This document shows, piece by piece, positions 7,068 to 14,897 of a stretch of DNA of 64,000 nt. How positions within the stretch are numbered: position 1 is the stretch's first letter; the number at the start of each line of letters is the position of its first letter. Below the pieces are notes generated by a model. It did no database searches. It was not told the DNA's origin and worked only from the letters and a program-made list of their open reading frames with translations. The DNA comes from a candidate division CSSED10-310 bacterium. Lineage in GTDB: Bacteria > CSSED10-310. The stretch lies in assembly GCA_016931515.1 (NCBI GenBank), contig JAFGEQ010000019.1:1-64000 (forward strand), given 5' to 3'. Both the position numbers and the translations under genes were made by a program.

Positions 7068-7338
7068 CATCCGAGACAGCATGTCGATAAAAACATTCGA
7101 TTATTTTTTGAGTTTCAAATCAAAACCCACAGACAATTCCGGACAGAACCAAACCGACAGAGAAGCTTTCAGGCTTTTTCTAAAAGAAATCCTTTACAGG
7201 CGCTTCGCGTGGCTTATGAAAAAATGATGAAAAAAAATAGCGGTCTCATTCGTCTTAATTCATAAAGAGCATCCCGGGGATCGTGTGAAAAGGTATTCGC
7301 GATCTCCAACCGATAACTTCTTTACAAAGGAGACAGAG
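7068..7338. other. AT-rich intergenic region with a possible 48-residue ORF
   Basis: This stretch between the broken deaminase and the tetranucleotide-repeat gene is clearly more AT-rich than its left flank. An ATG at 7081 opens a 48-residue basic frame (MSIKTFDYFLSFKSK...) ending in TGA at 7225-7227, with only a weak ribosome site. A weak stem AAGC/GCTT followed by Ts near 7171-7188 might end transcription. The strong ribosome site AAAGGAG at its right end belongs to the next gene. I see no other gene. Confidence 0.3.
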
Positions 7339-8731
7339 ATGAGACAATTATTTTCCATCCATCCATCCATCCATCCTGCTGGTAGGTCTGTTTGTAACCA
7401 GCCTTTGCTTGAGTTCGCTGGTGGTCTGTCACGCTCGTGAAAATATCACCGATGATTTTTTTGAGCAGGGATATGTTGCATGGAAGGCAGACAGCACAGG
7501 CTTGGTTCATATCGTCTGGGATCAGGTCATGGGCACCATCGTCATCGGAACAAAAACATATCCAATTCATTATCTTTACTATCGCAACTTCGATCCGATA
7601 ACCCATGTTTTATCAACTCAGGTTCAATTGGGATCCACATCGGGGCACTGGGGATCGACCATGCCGGATATCGGCATCGATTCAAACGACACAGCCCATA
7701 TTGTCTGGACGTCATCACCGGTGACAACTGAGTCACGACCGGTGATGGAAAAACGAAAAATCATGTATACGACTCGGAATTCTTCTGGTGTCTGGCTAAC
7801 TCAACCTGAGCAGATTTCCGGTTTCTGGGGCGACGAAAACGGCCCGGCGTCGCAGTGCAGATGGCCGGATGTGGAAATCGATTCCAGTGGCAGACCGCAT
7901 GTAATCTGGTCCGGACGACCCAGCGAGGAACAAGCACATGTTATTTGTGATGTGTTTTACAATTACAAGTCGAATGGTCAATGGAAATATAACGATCCAG
8001 TAACAGGTCATCACGGATTCAATGTAACAAATGCAGCTTCGACTGGTTTGTTTAGCGTATTTTTAGTTCAGCAACCAAGATTCGAGATAGGTTCGGATGA
8101 CTATATTTATTTGGTTTATCGTGCGAATATCCCTCAATCTGGGTCTAATCCAATTCACACTGCATATTATGCTACTCATGAGATCTTGAGTGGATATTGG
8201 CCAGACCCTATCGGTTGTGAGATTTCCGAAGACTATACTCATAAAAGGGAGTCAGATATCGAACTGAAATTCGATAACGGTGTTTTCAGACCTTATATCG
8301 TGTATTCAAATGAGGTCTCCGAGGTCTATTACTCCAATGATACTCTTGCATTCACAGAGATCAATCTGAGAATGAGTTACATGGATGGTCAAGGCGTCTG
8401 GCATGACCAGAATCTCTTTCAGAGCACGTCGCAATACTCACTGATGGATCACTTTCCCTGTTTCTGCATGGATAATCAGAACGTATATGTTTCGATAAAG
8501 GTGACTCCCGTACTACAACCTCCGATCCTTCCCGGAGATGTCAGCCACATCAATAAAATACTGGGCAGTGTCTATGGTTTCCCGATTCAACTGGAGGATG
8601 TCGACGATACGGCGGGTGAAGGTTACACGAGTTGCCTGGGATGGATCGATGATGAACTGGCTATCATTTATCGGGATACAGTCTCGACAATGCTCGGGTT
8701 GAAACCCAACCTGTTTTTCTATTCCGAATAA
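7339..8731 (+). CDS. Secreted propeller-like protein, out of frame at a tetranucleotide repeat
   Basis: The ATG at 7339 has a strong AAAGGAG ribosome site but reads into TGA at 7438-7440 after 33 codons. The long frame (to 8731) is one shift away and has no good start of its own; the first candidate is a TTG at 7409. Removing one TCCA unit at 7354-7376 joins both parts. The joined protein has a textbook signal peptide: MRQLFSIHPS, a hydrophobic run to LVVCHA, then RENITDD. The mature part, about 430 residues, has repeats of the type DSxGxxHIVW (near 7500, 7690 and 7900), as in extracellular beta-propellers. Function is unknown. It is AT-richer than the flanking deaminase genes. Confidence 0.75.
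7354..7376 (+). repeat. Tetranucleotide microsatellite (TCCA)5TCC in a signal-peptide coding region
   Basis: Five full TCCA units plus TCC lie 15 bases into the coding region of the secreted protein starting at 7339. With the present number of units the gene is OFF (out of frame). Loss of one unit or gain of two would turn it ON. This is the architecture of slipped-strand contingency loci. The repeat and frame logic are seen directly, whereas switching in cells is inferred. Confidence 0.85.
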
Positions 8732-8751
8732 GCTGTTAAAATTAGGAATAA

Positions 8752-8779
8752 GCCGCAGCGGTGCAATAACTGCTGCGGC
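8752..8779 (+). promoter_or_regulatory. Stem-loop between the two secreted-protein genes
   Basis: GCCGCAGC at 8752-8759 and GCTGCGGC at 8772-8779 form a perfect 8-bp GC-rich stem with a 12-base loop. It lies just before the AGGAGAG ribosome site of the next gene. No T run follows, so it is not a standard terminator. It could separate expression of the two genes by RNA processing or pausing. Confidence 0.4.
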
Positions 8780-8794
8780 AGGAGAGAGCAGAAA

Positions 8795-10570
8795 ATGAAA
8801 CGAGTAATCGTAATTTTCTTGATGATTCTTTTCGCCAGATGGGTCAATGCGAGGGTTTGGTTCGTCCCGGATGATTACCCGACCATCCAGCAGGCGATCG
8901 ATATTTCGATTGATGGCGATGAGATTGTCGTCCGTGATGGTGTATACCATGGGGAAGGTTTCAAGGATATCACTTACCGGGGAAAAACGCTGATTGTCCG
9001 TTCAGAGAATGGTTCTGAAACTTGCGTTATCACTGGGCAGTTTGAAGAAGAAACCTGTTCAGCATTTCTATTTAACTCTTCGGAATCGGTCCACAGTCAT
9101 CTGATCGGATTTAAGTTTACCGAATTTGATGATCAATCAGCGGTGAAAGTAACGTGCGCTCGACCAACGATTTCCAGTTGCCGTTTTGTTAATAATGGTG
9201 CTCCTGCTTTGTACATCAGCTTCAATCCTCAGATATGCGACCTGATTAATCCATCAATCGAAGTAGATAGATGCATTTTTGACCATAATGAGACAAGTGG
9301 AAATGGAAGTGCTTTGAACATTGATTGTTGTCGTTTTTTATCCGTTTCTGACTGCGTCTTTGTTAATAATTCAGGCTATGATTATGGGGGTGCTGTATTT
9401 ATCTGGAACTGTGCCGGCCATGTAACAAATTGCGTATTCGAATCGAACACCTGCCGTTCGTGGTCCGTCAGTGATTCGTACGGCGGGGCGGTCTGCACAT
9501 GGAGCAGCAGCGTCCGGTTTGAAAATTGCCTTTTTTTCGATAACCAGGTTGTCGGTAACTACTATCCGCCGACCGAGGCATGTTCCTATGGCGGCGCGAT
9601 CTCCCTGGACAGCTGGATGGTCTCCGAACCCAACCAGTTGATCAATTGCACCTTCGTCGATAATGAGCAGTGGATCTTCGACGGCTCAGGGGGGCATTCA
9701 CCATACAGTTTCGGTGGAGGCGGAGCCATCTATGTGCAGTGGGGATATGCGGCGGATATCATCAATTGCGCCGTGTGGTACAACGAAGATCTGGATACGC
9801 TTCATGATTCGCTGTCTGACAGCATCTTCGGAAATGCCGATTATACGGTTGATTCCTGCTGGATCGAGTTTCATCCATCGGGACCGGAACCGCCTCAATT
9901 CGAAGACTACGAAAATGACCTGTTCTACCTGTCATCCACCAGCCCCTTGATCGACCAGGGGAATGCTCCGGCATCGGAGATCTGCTTCGAAACTTCCTCC
10001 GGAACGCAATGTCTCAGCGAAATGACCACGCAAATCACCGGCGAACCGGATACCGGAATGGCGGATATCGGCTATCATTATCGGAGCACGCCGTCACCCG
10101 AACCTACGGAGACTCCGATTCCGACGATCACACCGACTCCGACCGATACGCCGGTTCCGACTGTAACGCCTACTCCGACGACTACTCCGACGATCGCTCC
10201 AAGCGCCACACCCCCCGACGGCATCCGTCTGACACTGGATATGCCGGATGGGCCGATGCATGCCGGAGACTCTTTTTACCTGGATATTATGATCGATAAC
10301 AGCAATGAGGTTCCGCTGACAGCCGTTCCGCTTTTCTGCATCCTCGAAGTCGCCGGCACCTTCTGGTATCACCCGGACTGGATTTTGGCTCCGGCATGGG
10401 AGTCGCTGTTAACGGTTCCCGCAGGGTCGATGACGGTGCCGATCCTTCCGACATTCGAATGGCCGGACAACGCCGGAGCCGGTCATGCGCGGTTCTGGGG
10501 AGCTTTGACGAACCCTGAAATCACCCGGATTATCGGGCAGCATGATGTGAGGGAATTTGACTGGGAATAG
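8795..10570 (+). CDS. Secreted parallel beta-helix protein with Thr/Pro linker
   Basis: A 591-residue exported protein. The signal peptide is MKRVIVIFLMILFARWVNA, followed by the start of a right-handed beta-helix (VWFVPDDYPTIQQAID), typical of secreted helix-repeat proteins in uncultured bacteria. Helix repeats with Cys and Asn ladders (ISSCRFVNNGA, VSDCVFVNNSG, VTNCVFESN, FENCLFFDN, LINCTFVDN) run to about residue 405. A linker of PTxTP repeats follows (about 430-470), then a C-terminal beta-sandwich domain (about 475-591). There is no sorting tail, so it is probably released or bound through that domain. Substrate or ligand is unknown. The first two thirds are AT-richer than the flanking genes. 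Confidence 0.75.
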   Translation: MKRVIVIFLMILFARWVNARVWFVPDDYPTIQQAIDISIDGDEIVVRDGVYHGEGFKDITYRGKTLIVRSENGSETCVITGQFEEETCSAFLFNSSESVHSHLIGFKFTEFDDQSAVKVTCARPTISSCRFVNNGAPALYISFNPQICDLINPSIEVDRCIFDHNETSGNGSALNIDCCRFLSVSDCVFVNNSGYDYGGAVFIWNCAGHVTNCVFESNTCRSWSVSDSYGGAVCTWSSSVRFENCLFFDNQVVGNYYPPTEACSYGGAISLDSWMVSEPNQLINCTFVDNEQWIFDGSGGHSPYSFGGGGAIYVQWGYAADIINCAVWYNEDLDTLHDSLSDSIFGNADYTVDSCWIEFHPSGPEPPQFEDYENDLFYLSSTSPLIDQGNAPASEICFETSSGTQCLSEMTTQITGEPDTGMADIGYHYRSTPSPEPTETPIPTITPTPTDTPVPTVTPTPTTTPTIAPSATPPDGIRLTLDMPDGPMHAGDSFYLDIMIDNSNEVPLTAVPLFCILEVAGTFWYHPDWILAPAWESLLTVPAGSMTVPILPTFEWPDNAGAGHARFWGALTNPEITRIIGQHDVREFDWE

Positions 10571-10594
10571 CAGATTACCATAGATTAACCGGCG

Positions 10595-11605
10595 ATGAAG
10601 ACATGGTACCAAAGAATTCCAAAAGTCGAGTTGCACGTGCATCTGGAGGGAGCCATCCCTCACGGAGCGTTGCTCGATCTGATCCGGAAATACGGCGGAG
10701 CCCCCGAAATCCGGGATGAGAAGGAGCTCGCTGCCCGCTTCCGGTACAAGGATTTTCCCCACTTCATCGAGATGTGGAACTGGAAGAACCGGTTTCTCCG
10801 GGAGTATGACGATTTCACACACATCGCTGAACTCGTGGCTCATGATATGGCGGAGCAGACCATCCGGTATGCGGAGATGTTCTTTTCACCGTCGACATTC
10901 ACAGGCAGGGGGCTCGGGATTCAGGATCTGACCTGCGCGATCAGGCGGGGTTTGTCCCGCGTCCCGGAAATCCAAATCGCTCTGATCGCCGATCTGGTCC
11001 GCGATTACGGTCCGGAAAACGAGATGGACACGCTGAAAGTGCTTGCGGAAGTGCGGGATCAGGGCGTCATCGGGATCGGTATCGGCGGGTCGGAACACCA
11101 GTTCCCGCCGGCATTATTCCGCTCCCTTTTCGAGCAAGCCCGTCGGCTGGGATTTCACACCACGGCGCATGCCGGTGAAGCGGCGGGGCCGGACAGCATC
11201 TGGAGCGCGATCAAGGATCTCCGCGTCGATCGGATCGGGCATGGAACAAGAGCCATCGAGGATCCGGAGCTGGTTGACTATCTGGCGAAGCATCAGATTC
11301 CGCTCGAGTTATGTCCCATGTCCAATGTACGGACCGGAGTCGTCGATTCGATCCGCCGGCATCCCGTCCGGAGTTATTTTGACCGGGGACTGCTGATCAG
11401 CATCAATACGGACGACCCGGCAATGTTCGGGACGGCTCTGGATCAGGAATACCGCCTGCTCGAGCAGGAATGCGGATTTTCCGGGAACGAAATTTGCGAA
11501 GTCATCCGCCGCAGCGTGCAGTCGTCGTGGCTGCCGACGGAGCAGAAAACCAGCCTGATGGACAAATTTGAAGCGAACCCCGAATGGGTTAAACAACCAG
11601 GATGA
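10595..11605 (+). CDS. add: Adenosine deaminase-family amidohydrolase (intact copy)
   Basis: A 336-residue zinc hydrolase that should deaminate adenosine or a related 6-aminopurine nucleoside to the 6-oxo form in the cytoplasm. The metal and catalytic motifs are in order: HVHLEGA (His14, His16), TTAHAGEAAGPDSIW, RIGHGTRA, LCPMSN and SINTDDPAMF. The family also includes adenine deaminase and aminofutalosine deaminase, so the exact substrate is open. It follows the beta-helix gene by 24 bases. It is highly similar throughout to the broken copy at 6066, and the two are direct repeats around the pair of secreted-protein genes. Confidence 0.8.
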   Translation: MKTWYQRIPKVELHVHLEGAIPHGALLDLIRKYGGAPEIRDEKELAARFRYKDFPHFIEMWNWKNRFLREYDDFTHIAELVAHDMAEQTIRYAEMFFSPSTFTGRGLGIQDLTCAIRRGLSRVPEIQIALIADLVRDYGPENEMDTLKVLAEVRDQGVIGIGIGGSEHQFPPALFRSLFEQARRLGFHTTAHAGEAAGPDSIWSAIKDLRVDRIGHGTRAIEDPELVDYLAKHQIPLELCPMSNVRTGVVDSIRRHPVRSYFDRGLLISINTDDPAMFGTALDQEYRLLEQECGFSGNEICEVIRRSVQSSWLPTEQKTSLMDKFEANPEWVKQPG

Positions 11606-11772
11606 TCGTTGTGCCGGCGAACGAATATTCATTCCCCGTGGAAAAATAAAAGAATAGTCTGAATAGGAAGCGAAGATCTGGTAAACTAATGTCCAGTCCG
11701 GCGACGAATCAATACTTACTTGGTTGACGACAAACCAATTTGCCGCTGGAAACAAAACGATAGGTGACAGTG

Positions 11773-13131
11773 ATGCGTCTGAACCTGACCAAAAAACTGA
11801 TGTTTTCGTTCATCCTCCTGTTGTTTTTTTTCGGAGGGGTCGAAATCATCCTTCGTATCGCAGACATTAAATTCCCCGATGCACCGGTCGTCGTCGAGCG
11901 CATCATGAATACGGACGTGCGCTACGACTGGCTCGAGGAGGATCCGCTTGTTTTCTGGAAACTGAAAGGACCGGAACCGGGTACGATGGTGTTCCGCTCG
12001 GAGAAAATCCCGCCGGCGGAAAAAGACGCCATGTGTTCACAGTTTTCAAGATGGCTTTCAATAGAACCATCGGTGAGGGAATCAGGCGATCACGAAACCG
12101 GCACACTCATCACCGACGTAGAAAATGCATCCAATCGGACGGAATCACACGCTGCCGAATCGACGACCGGACCAGCCGCAGACAAACAGGTCTCACCATC
12201 GGATGAATCCCCGGGTGTCACACCACGCCATTGGGATCCGTCCGCATCCGGCGCGCACGAACTTAAACAACAAATGCCCCGCCTGTCCGCCAACTTCGAT
12301 TCCTACACACTGTTGCCGCTGTCTCAAGAGGAAAACGCGGAGCAGATCCTGTGTCTCGGTGATTCCTGCACGTTCTTCGGCCGGCCCTCCTACTCGAAAC
12401 GCCTGGAAACGCTGCTGAACTGCAATCAGAAGACGGCGTATCAGGTCGTCAACGCCGGAGTCCCCGCCTATTCCAGCTTCCAGGGCGCGCGACTGTACCG
12501 GAATCGACTCTGCAACACGCCCTTCCGGATGGTCACCGTCTATTTCGGCTGGAACGATCACTGGCTGGCACGGTCTCTTCCCGATGCGGCGGAAGCCGCC
12601 CGCTCAGAGTCAACCTCGCAAAGCCTGATGATGTCACGCCTGCTCGGTCTGATCCGCCTCGATGATGGTATCCGGATTGCGGCAGGAAGACTCGCTTCAT
12701 TCAAAAAAACCATAGAGCCGGAATCCCGGCCGTTCCGAGTCTCCATCCCGGACTATCGCCGGAATCTGGCCGATATCGCAGGTGTTGCGAAAGAACATGG
12801 AACACAAGCAGTGTTCCTGACGGCTCCGCATGGATTTGACCCCGGAAATCCCCCTCAATATCTTAAGGATATGCAATACTTCAATGATTTGTCCCAACTC
12901 ATCGCGGTTCACGAAGCCTACAACGACTGCGTCCGTGAAACGGCGCAGGAAACCGGCGCGCTGCTGATCGATCTCGCACGGCACGCAGGGAACCGGCCGG
13001 ACAGAAAGATCCTGTTTCTGCAGGATGGCATTCACCTGTCAGATACGGGATTGGAATATATCAGCATGGTTTTAAGCCATGATATCGGTGCAGCTTTGGA
13101 AACTCGGCGAACGCAGGAGGAGATCCAATGA
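11773..13131 (+). CDS. Membrane-anchored SGNH/GDSL hydrolase
   Basis: A 452-residue protein with an N-terminal membrane anchor or uncleaved signal (MFSFILLLFFFGGVEIIL) and an SGNH hydrolase domain from about residue 190. All catalytic blocks are present: LGDSCTF (nucleophile Ser), GVPAYSS, FGWNDHW (oxyanion Asn) and DGIHLSDTG (Asp-His). Such enzymes remove acyl groups from glycans or lipids outside the membrane. A low-complexity, Ser/Glu/Pro-rich stretch of about 90 residues separates the anchor from the catalytic core. A GTG lies at 11764, but AGGTGA before the ATG at 11773 is better placed. It overlaps the phosphatase gene by four bases (ATGA). Confidence 0.75.
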   Translation: MRLNLTKKLMFSFILLLFFFGGVEIILRIADIKFPDAPVVVERIMNTDVRYDWLEEDPLVFWKLKGPEPGTMVFRSEKIPPAEKDAMCSQFSRWLSIEPSVRESGDHETGTLITDVENASNRTESHAAESTTGPAADKQVSPSDESPGVTPRHWDPSASGAHELKQQMPRLSANFDSYTLLPLSQEENAEQILCLGDSCTFFGRPSYSKRLETLLNCNQKTAYQVVNAGVPAYSSFQGARLYRNRLCNTPFRMVTVYFGWNDHWLARSLPDAAEAARSESTSQSLMMSRLLGLIRLDDGIRIAAGRLASFKKTIEPESRPFRVSIPDYRRNLADIAGVAKEHGTQAVFLTAPHGFDPGNPPQYLKDMQYFNDLSQLIAVHEAYNDCVRETAQETGALLIDLARHAGNRPDRKILFLQDGIHLSDTGLEYISMVLSHDIGAALETRRTQEEIQ

Positions 13132-14891
13132 CGGAATCTCATATCGACTGGAAGAGGATTTCAGAACTGAAACAGACGGTCGATCAGGCAGTGAAGGGTG
13201 AGATCCTCTCTCACTGGACGAACATGGACAAGGCGGAGATGATGCCGGATATCATTCGCCGCTTTCTACCGGAAGGAATCGATTTCAGGTTGCTCAGGTA
13301 TCCGTCCGAAGAGGAGATACCCGCGGAGCACCGGTTGGCGTTAAAAATAATGTCCCCGGAAGGCGAGAATCCACTCCATGTGATCGGGACGATGGATGCG
13401 AAAAATGATCCGGAGTATCGGTTGCTGTACGAAAAGTTCGGATGGCGTACCGCAATCTATATGCTGGTCAATATCTTTCATGAACCCATTCCGGATCCGG
13501 AAGTTGGAAATGTCAGAAGACTCGGAGTTCAGGTGCCCGGTGTCATTTTTTCACCTCATCCTGATGCCATAACAGAAGATAACCTTATCGATCTTGTCAC
13601 AATCGTCGATCTCGGGTTGACAGCGATGCTGCTCCGGATCGGTGTGACTTTTTTCGCCTCCAGAAGCATGCATCTGTGGCAATCGATCCCCGGCGCTCTG
13701 CTCCTGGTGTCGCCGGACAACATTTATGAAGCGAATGATGAAGCCCGGCGTTGGTTTCACCTGGACATTTCGCCGGGACAGCCGGTATCGATATCGACAA
13801 TACTCCCCGATTGTCTGTGCCGCTGGATTGCTGATACGATCGGCAGCGACGGCATCTACTCATCCGAACAGGGCAATGCCACCTTCTGGTTGAACGACAC
13901 CCTGAGAACCAACGCCAGCCTGAGGCCGTACCGCCCTTGGGAAAAGATCAAAATCTCGAGGATGATGGCCACCGGATACAGGGGCATTGAAAACGATCAG
14001 ATCAATACCCGGCTGCACCTGCTGCTGCTGCGGGATGTAACCCGGGAATGGGAGGCGGACATCCTGGAACAGGAAGTCCGGCTGGCGCGCCGCATGCAGA
14101 TCGGCTTGCAACCGGAAGTCATGCCGCAGACACCGGTGTTTGACATCGTCGCTACGTGCCAGCCGGCACACAACATCGGCGGGGATCTGTATGATGCCGT
14201 AACACTGGAGGACGGCTGTATCGCCATGGTGATCGGAGATGCAACAGGCCACGGCGTCGACAGCGCGCTGCTGGCTGCAGTGGTGTCGGGCGCATTTCGC
14301 TCCAGCGTTGCCATCGATCCGGATCCGAATGCCGTGTTGAGAAGTATCGATGGAGTCCTGCGGCGCACACAGCAACACGGTTTCGTCACACTGATTTACA
14401 TGCTGCTGGAAGCGGACGGATCGGCAATGCAATATGGGCTCGCCGGTCACTATCCGCCGATTATTTTTCATCACCATGATCCATTACCGGAATCCACTAC
14501 ACCGGAATCGCTTCCACTGGGAGTCAGCCTGCCGTCCCATTACCACTTCGAAACGGTGTCATTGAGCGCGGGTGATATTATTGCGGCGTTTTCGGACGGA
14601 TTCCTGGAGTGCCGGAATGCGGTGGGGGAGACGTTTCAGCAGGTGATCCCGGGCATCATCCGGAAATACGCGGACGGGGATGCGGATGGCATGCTGAGAA
14701 CCCTGCTCAAAGAAATCAACGAGTTCTCCCATAATCCGGTGCAGCAGGACGATTTTACCGCCATCATCATCCGGATCAAAAACCCGGTATGCGATCCGTC
14801 GTGGAAGAAAAGTGCCCAGCGTTTATCATGTGAAGGGGCAGGATTGTCATCCGCGACCCGGAAAGAGCGTTCGGATGAATCGGCTTCATGA
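13128..14891 (+). CDS. RsbU/SpoIIE-type PP2C serine phosphatase with N-terminal sensor region
   Basis: A 587-residue protein. Residues 1-170 are of unknown fold, and about 175-300 look PAS-like (IPGALLLVSPDNIYEANDEA). A short helix (EQEVRLARRMQIGLQPE) then leads into a PP2C/SpoIIE domain to about residue 550. Metal-binding motifs are intact: GGDLYDAV, GDATGHGVDSALL, FSDGFLE and QQDDFTAII. It should dephosphorylate an anti-anti-sigma (STAS) partner, though no STAS or anti-sigma kinase gene lies nearby. The ATG has a strong AGGAGG and overlaps the SGNH hydrolase stop, so the two are translated together. Confidence 0.8.
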   Translation: MTESHIDWKRISELKQTVDQAVKGEILSHWTNMDKAEMMPDIIRRFLPEGIDFRLLRYPSEEEIPAEHRLALKIMSPEGENPLHVIGTMDAKNDPEYRLLYEKFGWRTAIYMLVNIFHEPIPDPEVGNVRRLGVQVPGVIFSPHPDAITEDNLIDLVTIVDLGLTAMLLRIGVTFFASRSMHLWQSIPGALLLVSPDNIYEANDEARRWFHLDISPGQPVSISTILPDCLCRWIADTIGSDGIYSSEQGNATFWLNDTLRTNASLRPYRPWEKIKISRMMATGYRGIENDQINTRLHLLLLRDVTREWEADILEQEVRLARRMQIGLQPEVMPQTPVFDIVATCQPAHNIGGDLYDAVTLEDGCIAMVIGDATGHGVDSALLAAVVSGAFRSSVAIDPDPNAVLRSIDGVLRRTQQHGFVTLIYMLLEADGSAMQYGLAGHYPPIIFHHHDPLPESTTPESLPLGVSLPSHYHFETVSLSAGDIIAAFSDGFLECRNAVGETFQQVIPGIIRKYADGDADGMLRTLLKEINEFSHNPVQQDDFTAIIIRIKNPVCDPSWKKSAQRLSCEGAGLSSATRKERSDESAS

Positions 14892-14897
14892 TTTGTT

